A stretch of 64,000 bases of DNA from Eubacteriales bacterium. GTDB lineage: Bacteria; Bacillota; Clostridia; Lachnospirales; Lachnospiraceae. Below, one piece after another: positions 34,376 to 43,037 of the stretch (the first letter of the stretch is position 1; every line of letters begins with the position of its first letter). The notes under the pieces are model-generated. The model was not told the origin of the DNA. It worked only from the letters and a program-made list of their open reading frames with translations, and searched no databases. Both the position numbers and the translations under genes were made by a program. The DNA is taken from NCBI GenBank assembly GCA_030524745.1, contig JAUNGC010000001.1, forward strand, positions 62,001 to 126,000. The letters are read 5' to 3'.

Positions 34376-35199
34376 AAAAACTGATCCAACACGAATGGAG
34401 AGAGACCTGGAAAATACCGGCGCTTGTCCTTACCGTTTCCGTCATTCTGTCCGTTATATGCGCCATATACTTCTATTTTACGCCCGCTCCCACGCCGGAC
34501 GTGGAAGTAAATGTGGGAAAGATGTCATTTTTTATCCTCTACGCTTTCGCTATCGCCATCACCTCCCTGCTCATTACCATTTATCTGGGCATCCGCTTTT
34601 ATAAAAATCTGTACACGGACGAAGGCTATCTGATGCATACGCTTCCCGTGCGCCCCTGGGCGCTCGTTCTTTCCAAAACGCTCATCAGTTCACTATGGAT
34701 CTATCTTGCGGGAATTTTAGCGCTCGTAACCGTCTTTCCCGTTACGTTCCTGGCGCTGCCCAAAATGGCCTATATAGAACCGGCGGATCTGGATGAACTT
34801 ATACGGATGATGACGAGCACGCTTTTCGGCGGAAGACAGTTGCAGATGCTGTTTTTCTTCATCCCTTATTCCTTTGCATCCGCCGTTTCCTCCATCTTAC
34901 TGGTCTATGCGGCGATTTCACTGGGGCAGTTGCTTGGCAGGCATAAAGTGCTTTCCTCCATCGTCTGCTACCTGGGTTTAAACGCTCTTTTATCCACCTT
35001 AAGTTCCATCTTCCTGGTTCCCGGCATAACGGGCGTCGTGATTACGCATGCAGATGATACGGAAAATTTCTATGAACTGGTAATGCCTTCTCTCATGAAA
35101 ACCACCTATATTTCCAGCTTTTTCGTGAGTCTTTTGCTTACCGCCGTCTGCTTCTTCCTTTGCAACTATCTGCTCCAAAAATGTCTGAATCTGGATTGA
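34369..35199 (+). CDS. ABC transporter permease, 276 aa
   Basis: Six probable membrane segments (about residues 18-38, 55-80, 105-130, 165-190, 200-225, 248-270). The DEGYLMHTLPVRPWALVLSK motif after the second segment is typical of ABC-2-like permeases in Firmicutes GntR operons. Substrate unknown. GGGAGG lies before the ATG inside the end of the ATPase gene. Confidence 0.88.
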   Translation: MLKKLIQHEWRETWKIPALVLTVSVILSVICAIYFYFTPAPTPDVEVNVGKMSFFILYAFAIAITSLLITIYLGIRFYKNLYTDEGYLMHTLPVRPWALVLSKTLISSLWIYLAGILALVTVFPVTFLALPKMAYIEPADLDELIRMMTSTLFGGRQLQMLFFFIPYSFASAVSSILLVYAAISLGQLLGRHKVLSSIVCYLGLNALLSTLSSIFLVPGITGVVITHADDTENFYELVMPSLMKTTYISSFFVSLLLTAVCFFLCNYLLQKCLNLD

Positions 35200-35254
35200 C
35201 GGGGAATGATTCCGCCCTGCGACGCGCAAAAGCCGGGCAGGCACCAAAACCGTC

Positions 35255-35332
35255 CCTCGCGCATATACATGGAATAACAGGGGGCTGCCCTCCGGGCCGG
35301 CCCCAATCCAAGAATATGCGTGAGGTTTTTTT
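35255..35332 (+). terminator. Long hairpin with U7 tract reaching the sleC start codon
   Basis: CCTCGCGCATAT (35255-35266) pairs with ATATGCGTGAGG (35314-35325, one G-T), enclosing a GC-rich inner hairpin (35281-35304). Seven T follow and the sleC ATG is the very next codon. It looks like a terminator for the ABC operon, yet its 3' arm holds the only ribosome-binding site (GTGAGG) for sleC. Confidence 0.7.
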
Positions 35333-36601
35333 ATGTCAAAATCCATTTATGCCGCGCAGCAAACCGGCTCCTATACCGGCACGCTGCAGGTAAATGTCAC
35401 CTCTTCCGTGGGCTTTCTTCCGGTTGCGGGCGCAACCGTCTCCATCTCCAACAGCGACACGCCGGAAACGATTCTGGAACAGCTCACCACTGACGAATCC
35501 GGCCAGACCCAGGTTGCAACGCTATCCGCCCCCAATCTGGAATACTCTCTTGCGCCGTCAGAACCCCGTCCTTATACAGATTATAACATCGAAGTGAGCG
35601 CGCCCGGCTACGAACCCGTCCGCATCGTCGGTTCCGAGATTCTCCCCGGCGAATTGAGCCTGCAAAATGTTTCCATGAATCCTCTGGAAGTTTCCGAAGG
35701 GGAGGCGGAAGAAGACATCAACATTCCGGACCATACCCTGTACGGAGAATATCCGCCCAAAATTCCGGAGGATGAAATCAAGGTGGACCCGGAGACCGGC
35801 GAAATCGTCTTAAGCCGCGTCGTCATTCCGGAATATATCATCGTCCACGACGGCGTTCCCAACGACTCCAGCGCCCCCAATTATTATGTGCGCTACAAAG
35901 ACTATATTAAAAATGTGGCCTCCTCCGAGATTTACGCCACCTGGCCGGAAAGCAGCATCTATGCCAATATTCTGGCGATCCAGTCCTTTACGCTGAACCG
36001 GGTTTACACGGAATGGTATCGGGCCAAAGGGTATCCCTTCACCATCACCACTTCCACTGCCTATGACCAGAAATTCATTTATGGCCGAAACATCTACAGC
36101 AACATTGACCGGCTTGTGGATTCCATTTTTGCAAACTATCTGTCCCGTCCCGGCGTCCAGCAGCCGATCTTTACCAGCTACTGCGACGGCAACCGGGTCA
36201 CCTGCGACGGCCTTTCCCAATGGGGTTCCAGTTATCTGGGCGAACAGGGCTATTCCGCCATCGAAATCATCCGCTACTACTACGGAAACGACATGTACAT
36301 CAACACGGCTACCGCCATCAGCGGCGTTCCCTCCTCCTGGCCCGGCTACAATCTCACAATCGGCGCTTCCGGAGGCAAGGTAGCGCAGATGCAGCAGCAG
36401 TTAAACCGCATCGGTCAGAATTTTCCGGCGATCCCCCGCGTCACGGCGGACGGCGTTTTCGGCAGCCAGACTGCGGAAGCGGTCAAAGCGTTCCAGCGGA
36501 TTTTCAATCTTCCGGCCACCGGCATTGTGGATTATCCCACCTGGTATGAGATTTCCAACATTTACGTCGGCGTCACCCGCATTGCGGAGCCCGGCACCTG
36601 A
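35333..36601 (+). CDS. sleC: SleC-type spore cortex-lytic enzyme, 422 aa
   Basis: Peptidoglycan hydrolase that degrades the spore cortex on germination. Architecture and length match clostridial SleC: N-terminal propeptide region (about residues 1-130, containing YTDYNIEVSAPGYEPVRI), a SpoIID-like lytic domain (about 180-320; candidate catalytic Glu199 in ASSEIYATWPES, then ILAIQSFTLNR and GLSQWGSSYLGEQGYS), and a C-terminal PG_binding_1 domain (about 345-410, MQQQLNRIGQ and ADGVFGSQTAEAVKAFQ). No classical signal peptide, as for other SleC. The activating Csp proteases are not in the window. An alternative is a general SpoIID-family hydrolase. Confidence 0.8.
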   Translation: MSKSIYAAQQTGSYTGTLQVNVTSSVGFLPVAGATVSISNSDTPETILEQLTTDESGQTQVATLSAPNLEYSLAPSEPRPYTDYNIEVSAPGYEPVRIVGSEILPGELSLQNVSMNPLEVSEGEAEEDINIPDHTLYGEYPPKIPEDEIKVDPETGEIVLSRVVIPEYIIVHDGVPNDSSAPNYYVRYKDYIKNVASSEIYATWPESSIYANILAIQSFTLNRVYTEWYRAKGYPFTITTSTAYDQKFIYGRNIYSNIDRLVDSIFANYLSRPGVQQPIFTSYCDGNRVTCDGLSQWGSSYLGEQGYSAIEIIRYYYGNDMYINTATAISGVPSSWPGYNLTIGASGGKVAQMQQQLNRIGQNFPAIPRVTADGVFGSQTAEAVKAFQRIFNLPATGIVDYPTWYEISNIYVGVTRIAEPGT

Positions 36602-36642
36602 CCCAATGCCCTGTTCCTTTTTAAATGCATTTTGGGGTATAC

Positions 36643-36684
36643 AAAGAAAGGACGCTGCACCAATCCGTACAGCGTCCTTTCTTT
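36643..36684. terminator. Bidirectional terminator between sleC and htpG
   Basis: Perfect 15-bp stem AAAGAAAGGACGCTG and complement, 12-base loop, T-rich on both strands, between two convergent genes. Confidence 0.88.
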
Positions 36685-36736
36685 CCAGTTATAAATGATA
36701 CCCTCAGTGTGCAAGGGTAAGAATCGCACGTTCTAT

Positions 36737-38800
36737 TCAGTCTTCTTTTGCCAGAAGCATCATAATATCATTGGAGCGGGCAATGAACTTCGTCATCGCT
36801 TCCGATGACAGCGGCGCATTCTGAAGCTTGGCCAGATCATAAAGCTGCTCGCAGATCATCTTCGTATTCTCGCCTTCTTCATGCGCTGTGATATAGGCAA
36901 CCAGCGGATGACTCGCATTCAGCACCAGGGTCTCCCCTTCTGCGCCGAACATTCCCATATCCATACCGCCGCCGTACATCTTCATCATGTCCTGCATTCT
37001 TCTGGACTCTTCTGAAACTGTCAGAACGGAGGATACCTTTTTATTTTTGAGTTTCTCCACGCTTACCTTGATCTTGTCGTTCCTTAACGCTTTGCGCACC
37101 AGCTTCTCAATCTTCTCCGCCTGTGCCTTCAGTTCTTCCTGCGCCTTCTTGCTGGTCTTCGCCTTAAAGGCGTCCGTCAGATCCGCATCGATTCTCGCAA
37201 AATGAATACCCTCGTTTTTCGCTTCCAGTTGGGAAATGAAAGGCTGATCGATCTTTTCAGGCAGGATGACCGCTTCCATCTTCGCGGCTTTGAACATGTT
37301 GATATACTGGCTCTGCTGCTGTTCATCGGTCACATAGTAGATGGTCTTTTCTTTCTTCTCTTCTTCGCCCTCTTCTGTCTCCGCCTTTTCGCCGCCTTCA
37401 TCCACGACTTCGACTTCTACCTTCTCGCCCTTTTCATCCACCGCGCTTTCTGTTGTCTCATCCGGATCAATCTTGTTGACTTCCAGACATTCCGGCAGAG
37501 TCAGATATTTGCCGTCCAGATTCTTAAAGAGAATGTAATCTGTCATCTTCTGACAGAATTTATCGTCCTTTAAGCAGCCGAATTTGATGAAAGGAGCGAT
37601 ATCGTCCCAGTATTTCTCGTATTCTTCCTTCTGCGTCTTGCACATGCCGGACAGCTTATCCGCCACCTTCTTGGTGATGTAATCGGAAATCTTCTTCACA
37701 AATCCGTCGTTCTGCAGCGCGCTTCTGGAAACGTTCAGCGGCAGATCAGGGCAATCTATCACACCCTTTAACAGCATCAGAAATTCCGGAATCACTTCTT
37801 TTATATTGTCCGCAACGAATACCTGATTGTTGTACAGCTTGATCGTTCCTTCAATGGATTCATATTCCATATTGATCTTCGGGAAATACAGGATGCCTTT
37901 TAAATTGAACGGATAGTCCATGTTCAGATGAATCCAGAACAGAGGCTCCTTATAATCCATGAACACCTTGCGGTAAAATTCCACATAGTCTTCTTTCGTG
38001 CATTCGCTGGGGCTCTTGGTCCACAGAGGATGGGTATCATTGATCAGTTCCGGTCTCTTCACGATCTTTATCTTATCCGGATCATCCTCTTTTTCTTTCT
38101 TAACCTCTTCCACCATCTGATCGGTGTCCAGCTTCTCCTCTGCCAGAATCGTCTGCGTCTCGGTCGTATTCTCTCTGGAAACGTAGATTTCAGTAGGCAT
38201 GAAGGAACAATACTTCCGGATCACTTCTTTTGCTTTATACTCGTTGCAATACTGCAGGCATTCTTCGTTCAGATGAAGCGTAATGCAGGTGCCCACCTGA
38301 TCCCAGGTTCCTTCCGCCATATCAAATTCAGAACCGCCGTCGCATTCCCAGTGAACGGGTCTGGCGCCGGGCTGCCAGGAAAGGGTATCGATATGAACTT
38401 CGTCCGCCACCATAAACGCGGAATAAAAGCCCAGACCGAAATGTCCGATGATCTGATCGTCGTTCGCCTTATCCTTATACTTCGCAATGAAATCGGTCGC
38501 GCCGGAAAAAGCGATCTGATTGATGTACTCCTCCACCTCATCCGCCGTCATACCGACGCCGTTGTCGATCACCCTGATGGTTTTCTCTTCCGGATTCACG
38601 ATCACCCTGACCTCCGGCTTATAGTCGTCCGCCAGGCTGTATTCCCCCATCATATCCAGTTTCTTCAGCTTCGTGATGGCGTCGCATCCGTTGGAGATCA
38701 ACTCTCTGTAAAAAATATCCTGGTCCGAATATAACCACTTCTTGATAATCGGAAAAATATTTTCGCTGTTGATTGATAAACTGCCATGTTTTTCAGCCAT
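36737..38800 (-). CDS. htpG: Molecular chaperone HtpG (Hsp90), 687 aa
   Basis: Cytosolic ATP-dependent chaperone dimer. N-terminal GHKL ATPase: LYSDQDIFYRELISNGCDA, VIDNGVGMT and GHFGLGFYSAFMVAD; middle domain with FWIHLNMDYPFNLKGILYFP and LPLNVSRSALQND; C-terminal dimerisation domain. An acidic insertion of about 40 residues (Glu/Lys-rich, around 440-485) interrupts the middle domain. ATG 38800 (MAEKHGSL) is chosen; a GTG three codons earlier is too close to the AGGA. A CIRCE element upstream implies HrcA control. Confidence 0.96.
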   Translation of the reverse strand: MAEKHGSLSINSENIFPIIKKWLYSDQDIFYRELISNGCDAITKLKKLDMMGEYSLADDYKPEVRVIVNPEEKTIRVIDNGVGMTADEVEEYINQIAFSGATDFIAKYKDKANDDQIIGHFGLGFYSAFMVADEVHIDTLSWQPGARPVHWECDGGSEFDMAEGTWDQVGTCITLHLNEECLQYCNEYKAKEVIRKYCSFMPTEIYVSRENTTETQTILAEEKLDTDQMVEEVKKEKEDDPDKIKIVKRPELINDTHPLWTKSPSECTKEDYVEFYRKVFMDYKEPLFWIHLNMDYPFNLKGILYFPKINMEYESIEGTIKLYNNQVFVADNIKEVIPEFLMLLKGVIDCPDLPLNVSRSALQNDGFVKKISDYITKKVADKLSGMCKTQKEEYEKYWDDIAPFIKFGCLKDDKFCQKMTDYILFKNLDGKYLTLPECLEVNKIDPDETTESAVDEKGEKVEVEVVDEGGEKAETEEGEEEKKEKTIYYVTDEQQQSQYINMFKAAKMEAVILPEKIDQPFISQLEAKNEGIHFARIDADLTDAFKAKTSKKAQEELKAQAEKIEKLVRKALRNDKIKVSVEKLKNKKVSSVLTVSEESRRMQDMMKMYGGGMDMGMFGAEGETLVLNASHPLVAYITAHEEGENTKMICEQLYDLAKLQNAPLSSEAMTKFIARSNDIMMLLAKED

Positions 38801-38894
38801 GAAAATCACGATCCTTTCTTTTTGCTCTTCTTTTATTTATTTTCTTTTTCAGGCGCAGCGCCTTACTCTGCCGGCCGCCACCTTTCTGAAACAC

Positions 38895-38923
38895 AGTTTA
38901 GTCCAGTCTTTTCAAAAAGTCAA
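38895..38923 (-). promoter_or_regulatory. Promoter of htpG
   Basis: Minus-strand TTGACT, 17-base spacer, TAAACT; the CIRCE element lies 7 bases upstream of the -35 box. Confidence 0.75.
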
Positions 38924-38930
38924 CAAAAAA

Positions 38931-38957
38931 TTAGCACTCATTTTAATTGAGTGCTAA
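38931..38957 (-). promoter_or_regulatory. CIRCE element (HrcA operator)
   Basis: TTAGCACTC, 9-base spacer, GAGTGCTAA: an exact match to the CIRCE consensus. It stands directly upstream of the htpG promoter, about 130 bases from the start codon. Confidence 0.97.
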
Positions 38958-39019
38958 CAATTCGCCGCAAGCCCGCATATTTACTGGGGTTTCGGAATTA
39001 TTAAGTTTTTATAAACCGA

Positions 39020-40045
39020 TCAATTCACAACAAAATAAGTATTATATACTTCAAAAAAGCTGCTGGTATTCACATTCTCATCATGAATAAAAGCGACGCT
39101 GTCCCACAATTCTTCGTTGATCTGACGCGTCAGGGAATCCACAAAGGCGTTATATTCGTTATGAAACGCCTCGTTCCGGCGCTGCTCCACAATCTTCACC
39201 TTGTTCAGTTGCGTCTGCGCTTCATCAAAGGTGCTGATGCATTTTAAAATATAGTAACTGCCGTCCGCCTCTATGACGCCGCTCACCTCATCCTTGCCCA
39301 GATCAAAAGCCGCCGCTTCAACCGCTTCGTTCACCTCGCCCTTTCCAAAAGAGTAACAGATGACAGGATCCTCACTGTTATTCTCCGCCAGGGACTCAAA
39401 ATCAGCGCCTTCCTCCTGCGCCCTGCTGCACACATCCTGCGCCTTTTCCCGATCTTCCAGGCGGATCTGCAGCACCGTGATCGTCCTCGCCTCGTCATCG
39501 CTGATCTCCGGATTCACATTTTCCACGATCTGCTGATAGACCTTTTTTGCCAGCGCATATTCCCGGTACATCTGCACCACTGTTTTTTCATCCACACCCA
39601 ATGCGGAAACTTCCGTCTCGTTCAAAGACTGGTAATATTCCTTTCCAGCCGCCGCCGCGCGTTCCTCTTCCTTTTCATCCAGTTCGATTCCCTTCTGCTG
39701 CGCCAGAAGCGTCATCGCCTTCACCTGCGCCAATTCTGCGAGAATCTGTTCCTTCGCTTCTTTCTCCAGGGCTCCCTCGTCATCCTTCGCATTCCAGATT
39801 TCTTCCCCGAATACGGCTTCATACTGATTCTGCATGTTTGTCAGATACACCATGACTTCCGGGAGCGTGCAGGACAGATCGCCGATCCGGAACACCTCGT
39901 TCTTCTTTAACGCCGTAGTCAGCACGACTTTTGTGTCGCCGCCGCAGGCCGTCAAAAGACCGGAGCATAAGAAAAATGCGCATACTGCCGCCGTCACTCT
40001 CTTTCGATATCCCCGCCGGATACCCTGAACTTTCTTAATGAACAT
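39020..40045 (-). CDS. PrsA/SurA-like peptidyl-prolyl isomerase lipoprotein, 341 aa
   Basis: Extracytoplasmic foldase candidate. Basic N-terminus, hydrophobic core and lipobox (SGLLTACGG). Helical chaperone regions flank a parvulin-type domain at about residues 185-280 (ITVLQIRLEDREKAQD, GADFESLAENNSEDP, GKGEVNEAVEAAAFDLGKDE, GSYYILKCIS). Start ATG 40045 has GAGG upstream; a Met six codons earlier lacks a site. It follows the FAD dehydrogenase gene by 11 bases and probably shares its transcript. Lies upstream of htpG on the same strand but with htpG separately promoted. Confidence 0.87.
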   Translation of the reverse strand: MFIKKVQGIRRGYRKRVTAAVCAFFLCSGLLTACGGDTKVVLTTALKKNEVFRIGDLSCTLPEVMVYLTNMQNQYEAVFGEEIWNAKDDEGALEKEAKEQILAELAQVKAMTLLAQQKGIELDEKEEERAAAAGKEYYQSLNETEVSALGVDEKTVVQMYREYALAKKVYQQIVENVNPEISDDEARTITVLQIRLEDREKAQDVCSRAQEEGADFESLAENNSEDPVICYSFGKGEVNEAVEAAAFDLGKDEVSGVIEADGSYYILKCISTFDEAQTQLNKVKIVEQRRNEAFHNEYNAFVDSLTRQINEELWDSVAFIHDENVNTSSFFEVYNTYFVVN

Positions 40046-40056
40046 CTTACCTCTTT

Positions 40057-41454
40057 CTACCATGTCTGCAAAATGCTTCTGGCCACGGACAGTCCGTTTG
40101 CGGACGCCTGCTGCAGCCCGCGGGTCACGCCTGCGCCGTCGCCAATCGCATAAAGTCCTTTAATGCTCGTTTCAAAGTCTTTGTTTACAATAACCTTATT
40201 GGAATAAAATTTCACTTCCACCCCATATAAAAGCGTCTCATCGCTGGCGATTCCCGGCGTCACCTTATCCAGGGCTTCTATCATCTCTTCAATCGCCACC
40301 ATAATCCGGTGCGGAAATACTAAAGACAAATCGCCCGGCACCGCATCTTTTAATGTGGGAATCAGATTATTTCTGCACAACCTTTCCTCCGTCGTCCGCC
40401 TCCCTCTCTTAAAATCACCGAAGGTCTGCACCATGATTCTGCCGCCGCAGAGCATGTTGGAAAGCTGCGCGATCATTTTTCCGTATTCGATGGGCGTCTT
40501 AAAAGGCTTCGTAAAATTCTTGGAAACCAGCAGCGCAAAATTGGTATTGTTCGTTTTATGGTCCTTTGCCTTATAAGCGTGCCCGTTCACCACAGCCAGA
40601 CCGCCCTCATAATATTCCGCTGCCACTTCGCCCGACGGATTCGTGCAAAATGTACGAACTTTATCATCGAAGGTGGGCGTATGATAGATCAGCTTCGCTT
40701 CATACAGATTTTCGTTCAGAAACTGCATGACTTCATCCCGGACCTCGACGCGCACGCCGATATCCACGGTGCCCGGCGTCGTTTCAATGCCGATCTCTTC
40801 ACATTTATTCTTAAACCAGTCCGCGCCTTCCCGTCCGACTGCGGAAACGATCCTTCCGGCATAGAAGGTCTCATTTTTATCCGTCGTTACCGAAACCGCA
40901 CGGCCATCCTCCACGCCGATTGCTTCCACCATCGTATGAAATAATAGATCCACGCCCTTTTCTTCCAGATGCCGCTGCAGCTTCGCGTAAATCTTATAGC
41001 CTTCTTCCGTTCCCAGATGACGGATCGGACACTCCACCAGTTTCAGATTCGCTCCGATCGCCTTTCTGCGAATTTCGCGGATCTCTTTCTCCTTATCCAC
41101 ACCATACACGCTCGTATCCGCGCCGAATTTCAAATAAATGCCGTCCGACTCCCGGATCAGTTCCTGCGTCTTCTCATATCCCAAAATCTCCGGCAGATTG
41201 CCGCCCACATCCGGCGATAAGGACAATTTTCCATCAGAAAAAGCGCCTGCTCCTGCGAAACCCGTCGTAATGGAACAGGGCTTACAGCCGACACACTGCT
41301 TCGTCGTACGCTTCGGGCAGTTCCGCTTCTCAATCGGACGCCCCTTCTCTATTACAAGGACTTTACAGTCCGGCCTTTGTTCCATCAGTTCATATGCGCA
41401 GAAAATACCCCCCGGCCCCGCGCCGATAATAATTACATCATACTCTTTCTTCAT
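40057..41454 (-). CDS. FAD-dependent dehydrogenase (COG2509-like), 465 aa
   Basis: Flavoprotein of unknown substrate. N-terminal Rossmann fold VIIIGAGPGGIFCAYEL binds FAD; a second FAD contact is GLYAIGDGAGVTRGLQQA near the C-terminus. A Cys-rich segment (CPKRTTKQCVGCKPC, about residues 46-60) precedes GFAGAGAFSDGKLSLSP, typical of this uncharacterised family. Cytosolic. A weak ribosome-binding GGGGATAGGG precedes ATG 41454. It is the first gene of a unit with the PrsA-like lipoprotein. Confidence 0.88.
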   Translation of the reverse strand: MKKEYDVIIIGAGPGGIFCAYELMEQRPDCKVLVIEKGRPIEKRNCPKRTTKQCVGCKPCSITTGFAGAGAFSDGKLSLSPDVGGNLPEILGYEKTQELIRESDGIYLKFGADTSVYGVDKEKEIREIRRKAIGANLKLVECPIRHLGTEEGYKIYAKLQRHLEEKGVDLLFHTMVEAIGVEDGRAVSVTTDKNETFYAGRIVSAVGREGADWFKNKCEEIGIETTPGTVDIGVRVEVRDEVMQFLNENLYEAKLIYHTPTFDDKVRTFCTNPSGEVAAEYYEGGLAVVNGHAYKAKDHKTNNTNFALLVSKNFTKPFKTPIEYGKMIAQLSNMLCGGRIMVQTFGDFKRGRRTTEERLCRNNLIPTLKDAVPGDLSLVFPHRIMVAIEEMIEALDKVTPGIASDETLLYGVEVKFYSNKVIVNKDFETSIKGLYAIGDGAGVTRGLQQASANGLSVARSILQTW

Positions 41455-41519
41455 ACCCTATCCCCATTTCCATTGCCGCCTGCGGCAATTTTTTGATACC
41501 CTTCCAGGCACACCGTCCT

Positions 41520-41549
41520 ATTATAACATTTCGCCGCGCTGCAATGCAA
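41520..41549 (-). promoter_or_regulatory. Promoter of the FAD dehydrogenase-PrsA unit
   Basis: Minus-strand TTGCAT, 18-base spacer, TATAAT, about 65 bases upstream of the start. Confidence 0.6.
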
Positions 41550-41641
41550 GACTCATATAGGATATATGTAGGACATATGGATCGGATATGGAAATGACCG
41601 GATATAAACGCAGTCCGGCAGCGCCGAACTGTGCCCTGCGC

Positions 41642-42799
41642 TTATTTCCAATAGCGGTTCACCTCCGCTTCCGCTTCTTCATCCCCCAATCCCAGGGCCT
41701 GCGCTAACTGTTCTGCGGCCTGACCTTTGCTTGCGCCGAATTTTTGCGCCACAGCCACGATAATACTTCTGTTTTCCTGCACCTTACGTTCAATTTCCTG
41801 CGCATACTTACGCGACTCCTCCAGCCGCTTCCCCATACTCTCCAGTTTTTGGGCGGCTTCCTCCGCCTTCTTCTCCGCTTCATCCGCCTTCTTCTCCGCT
41901 ATTTCTGCCCGTTTACGTGCTTCGGCCGTATTTCTGCGCTCCGCCTGAATATCCATCTTCTCCATATTCTCAAATAAATATCCCATATTGCGCTCCTTTA
42001 CCAACTCCACACACTCTGCCGCATCTTCCTGCGCCATATTCATCTTCATACATAAGCCCCATATAACCGCAGAAATGATTTGCAGAATATCCTCCGTCGT
42101 ACCTTTTACAATCCGTTCGATCCGCCTTTTCTCCGTTTTTAACAGTTCTTCCAGTTCTGCCGGAGTCTGAACACGGTTAATCATCATGAGCAGAGAAATC
42201 TCATCTTCCCGGTCCAGAAGTTCCTCGTTGCTGTAATCATGCAGTCTCACCAGCTTATAAGTAAAATCCGGCAGACATTCCCCGAACACTTCCTTCAGCA
42301 TGATCCTGTCCCTCAGATGCAATTCCGCCGTCCATTCTTCTTTTCCTTCATAATAAACAATCGGCAGAATCGGCGGATATTTAAAGTTTTTCTGTCTGGT
42401 AATTCCTTTCCGCTCCTTTTCCATCCTTGCGGCATAATCTGACCAGATGCAGGCCATATATCGGAATATCTGCATCGTTACGTTATAATCCACACCGGAC
42501 TTATATTCAATCAGAGAAATTAAAAAGAGTTCCCCCGTACTTTCCCCATTCCGGATCCGAATCTTTTTCACGGTATCGGCTTCAAACTCCACACCCAGAT
42601 ATGCCCGATAGTTACGGGACACATCTTCAATATCCTCCGGCTTTACATTTTTCAGCGCCGGGATGTCCATATGATCCCGTAAAAACTGACTGCATAAAAC
42701 CGAATTTTTAAAAATCATCTTACTGTCTACATCCTTCACATGCGCTTCCGGATGATAGCTTTTGTGCTGTCCTGCAACTCTTTTCCGTCTTTTGTCCAC
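41642..42799 (-). CDS. Rpn family recombination-promoting nuclease/putative transposase, 385 aa
   Basis: PD-(D/E)xK-type nuclease fold: DSKMIFKNSVLCSQFLRDHM at about residues 24-43, YLGVEFEADTVKKIRIRNG, and the catalytic-type FLISLIEYKSGVDYNVTMQI (ExK motif, about 92-111), then ILPIVYYEGKEEWTAE. Residues about 285-345 form a Lys/Glu/Ala-rich coiled coil. The family is known for RecA-independent DNA exchange in E. coli Rpn proteins and is common in Lachnospiraceae. The start is GTG 42799, with AGGAGG 7 bases before it. Stands alone, without inverted repeats, so it is not part of an insertion sequence that I can see. Confidence 0.8.
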   Translation of the reverse strand: MDKRRKRVAGQHKSYHPEAHVKDVDSKMIFKNSVLCSQFLRDHMDIPALKNVKPEDIEDVSRNYRAYLGVEFEADTVKKIRIRNGESTGELFLISLIEYKSGVDYNVTMQIFRYMACIWSDYAARMEKERKGITRQKNFKYPPILPIVYYEGKEEWTAELHLRDRIMLKEVFGECLPDFTYKLVRLHDYSNEELLDREDEISLLMMINRVQTPAELEELLKTEKRRIERIVKGTTEDILQIISAVIWGLCMKMNMAQEDAAECVELVKERNMGYLFENMEKMDIQAERRNTAEARKRAEIAEKKADEAEKKAEEAAQKLESMGKRLEESRKYAQEIERKVQENRSIIVAVAQKFGASKGQAAEQLAQALGLGDEEAEAEVNRYWK

Positions 42800-43037
42800 T
42801 CATTTTCCTCCTGCACTGCACTGTTTTTTGGCAGGAGAAACCCTTTCCGCCTGCCTTCATTCCCGTATAAACATAGTCTGAATCGTTGGCGAAAAGCCTG
42901 AATTATGATGTTTACAAAAAGCCCCGCTCTTTGTAACAGAACACATAAGAATCTCAGAATGGTAAAATGTGTCCGATGACGATTCGGTTTACAACCTCAC
43001 CATAGCATAAGACAATATAAAATGCAAGAATTCTTTT

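Noticed and set aside
41460..41641. TATATG/ACATATGG-rich stretch after the FAD gene as a repeat array
   Set aside because: The short motifs are irregular in spacing and sequence, so not a CRISPR or iteron array.
42800..43037. Possible gene remnant between the Rpn-type gene and the SPASM-like gene
   Set aside because: No frame with a start, ribosome-binding site or recognisable peptide on either strand; treated as plain intergenic sequence.
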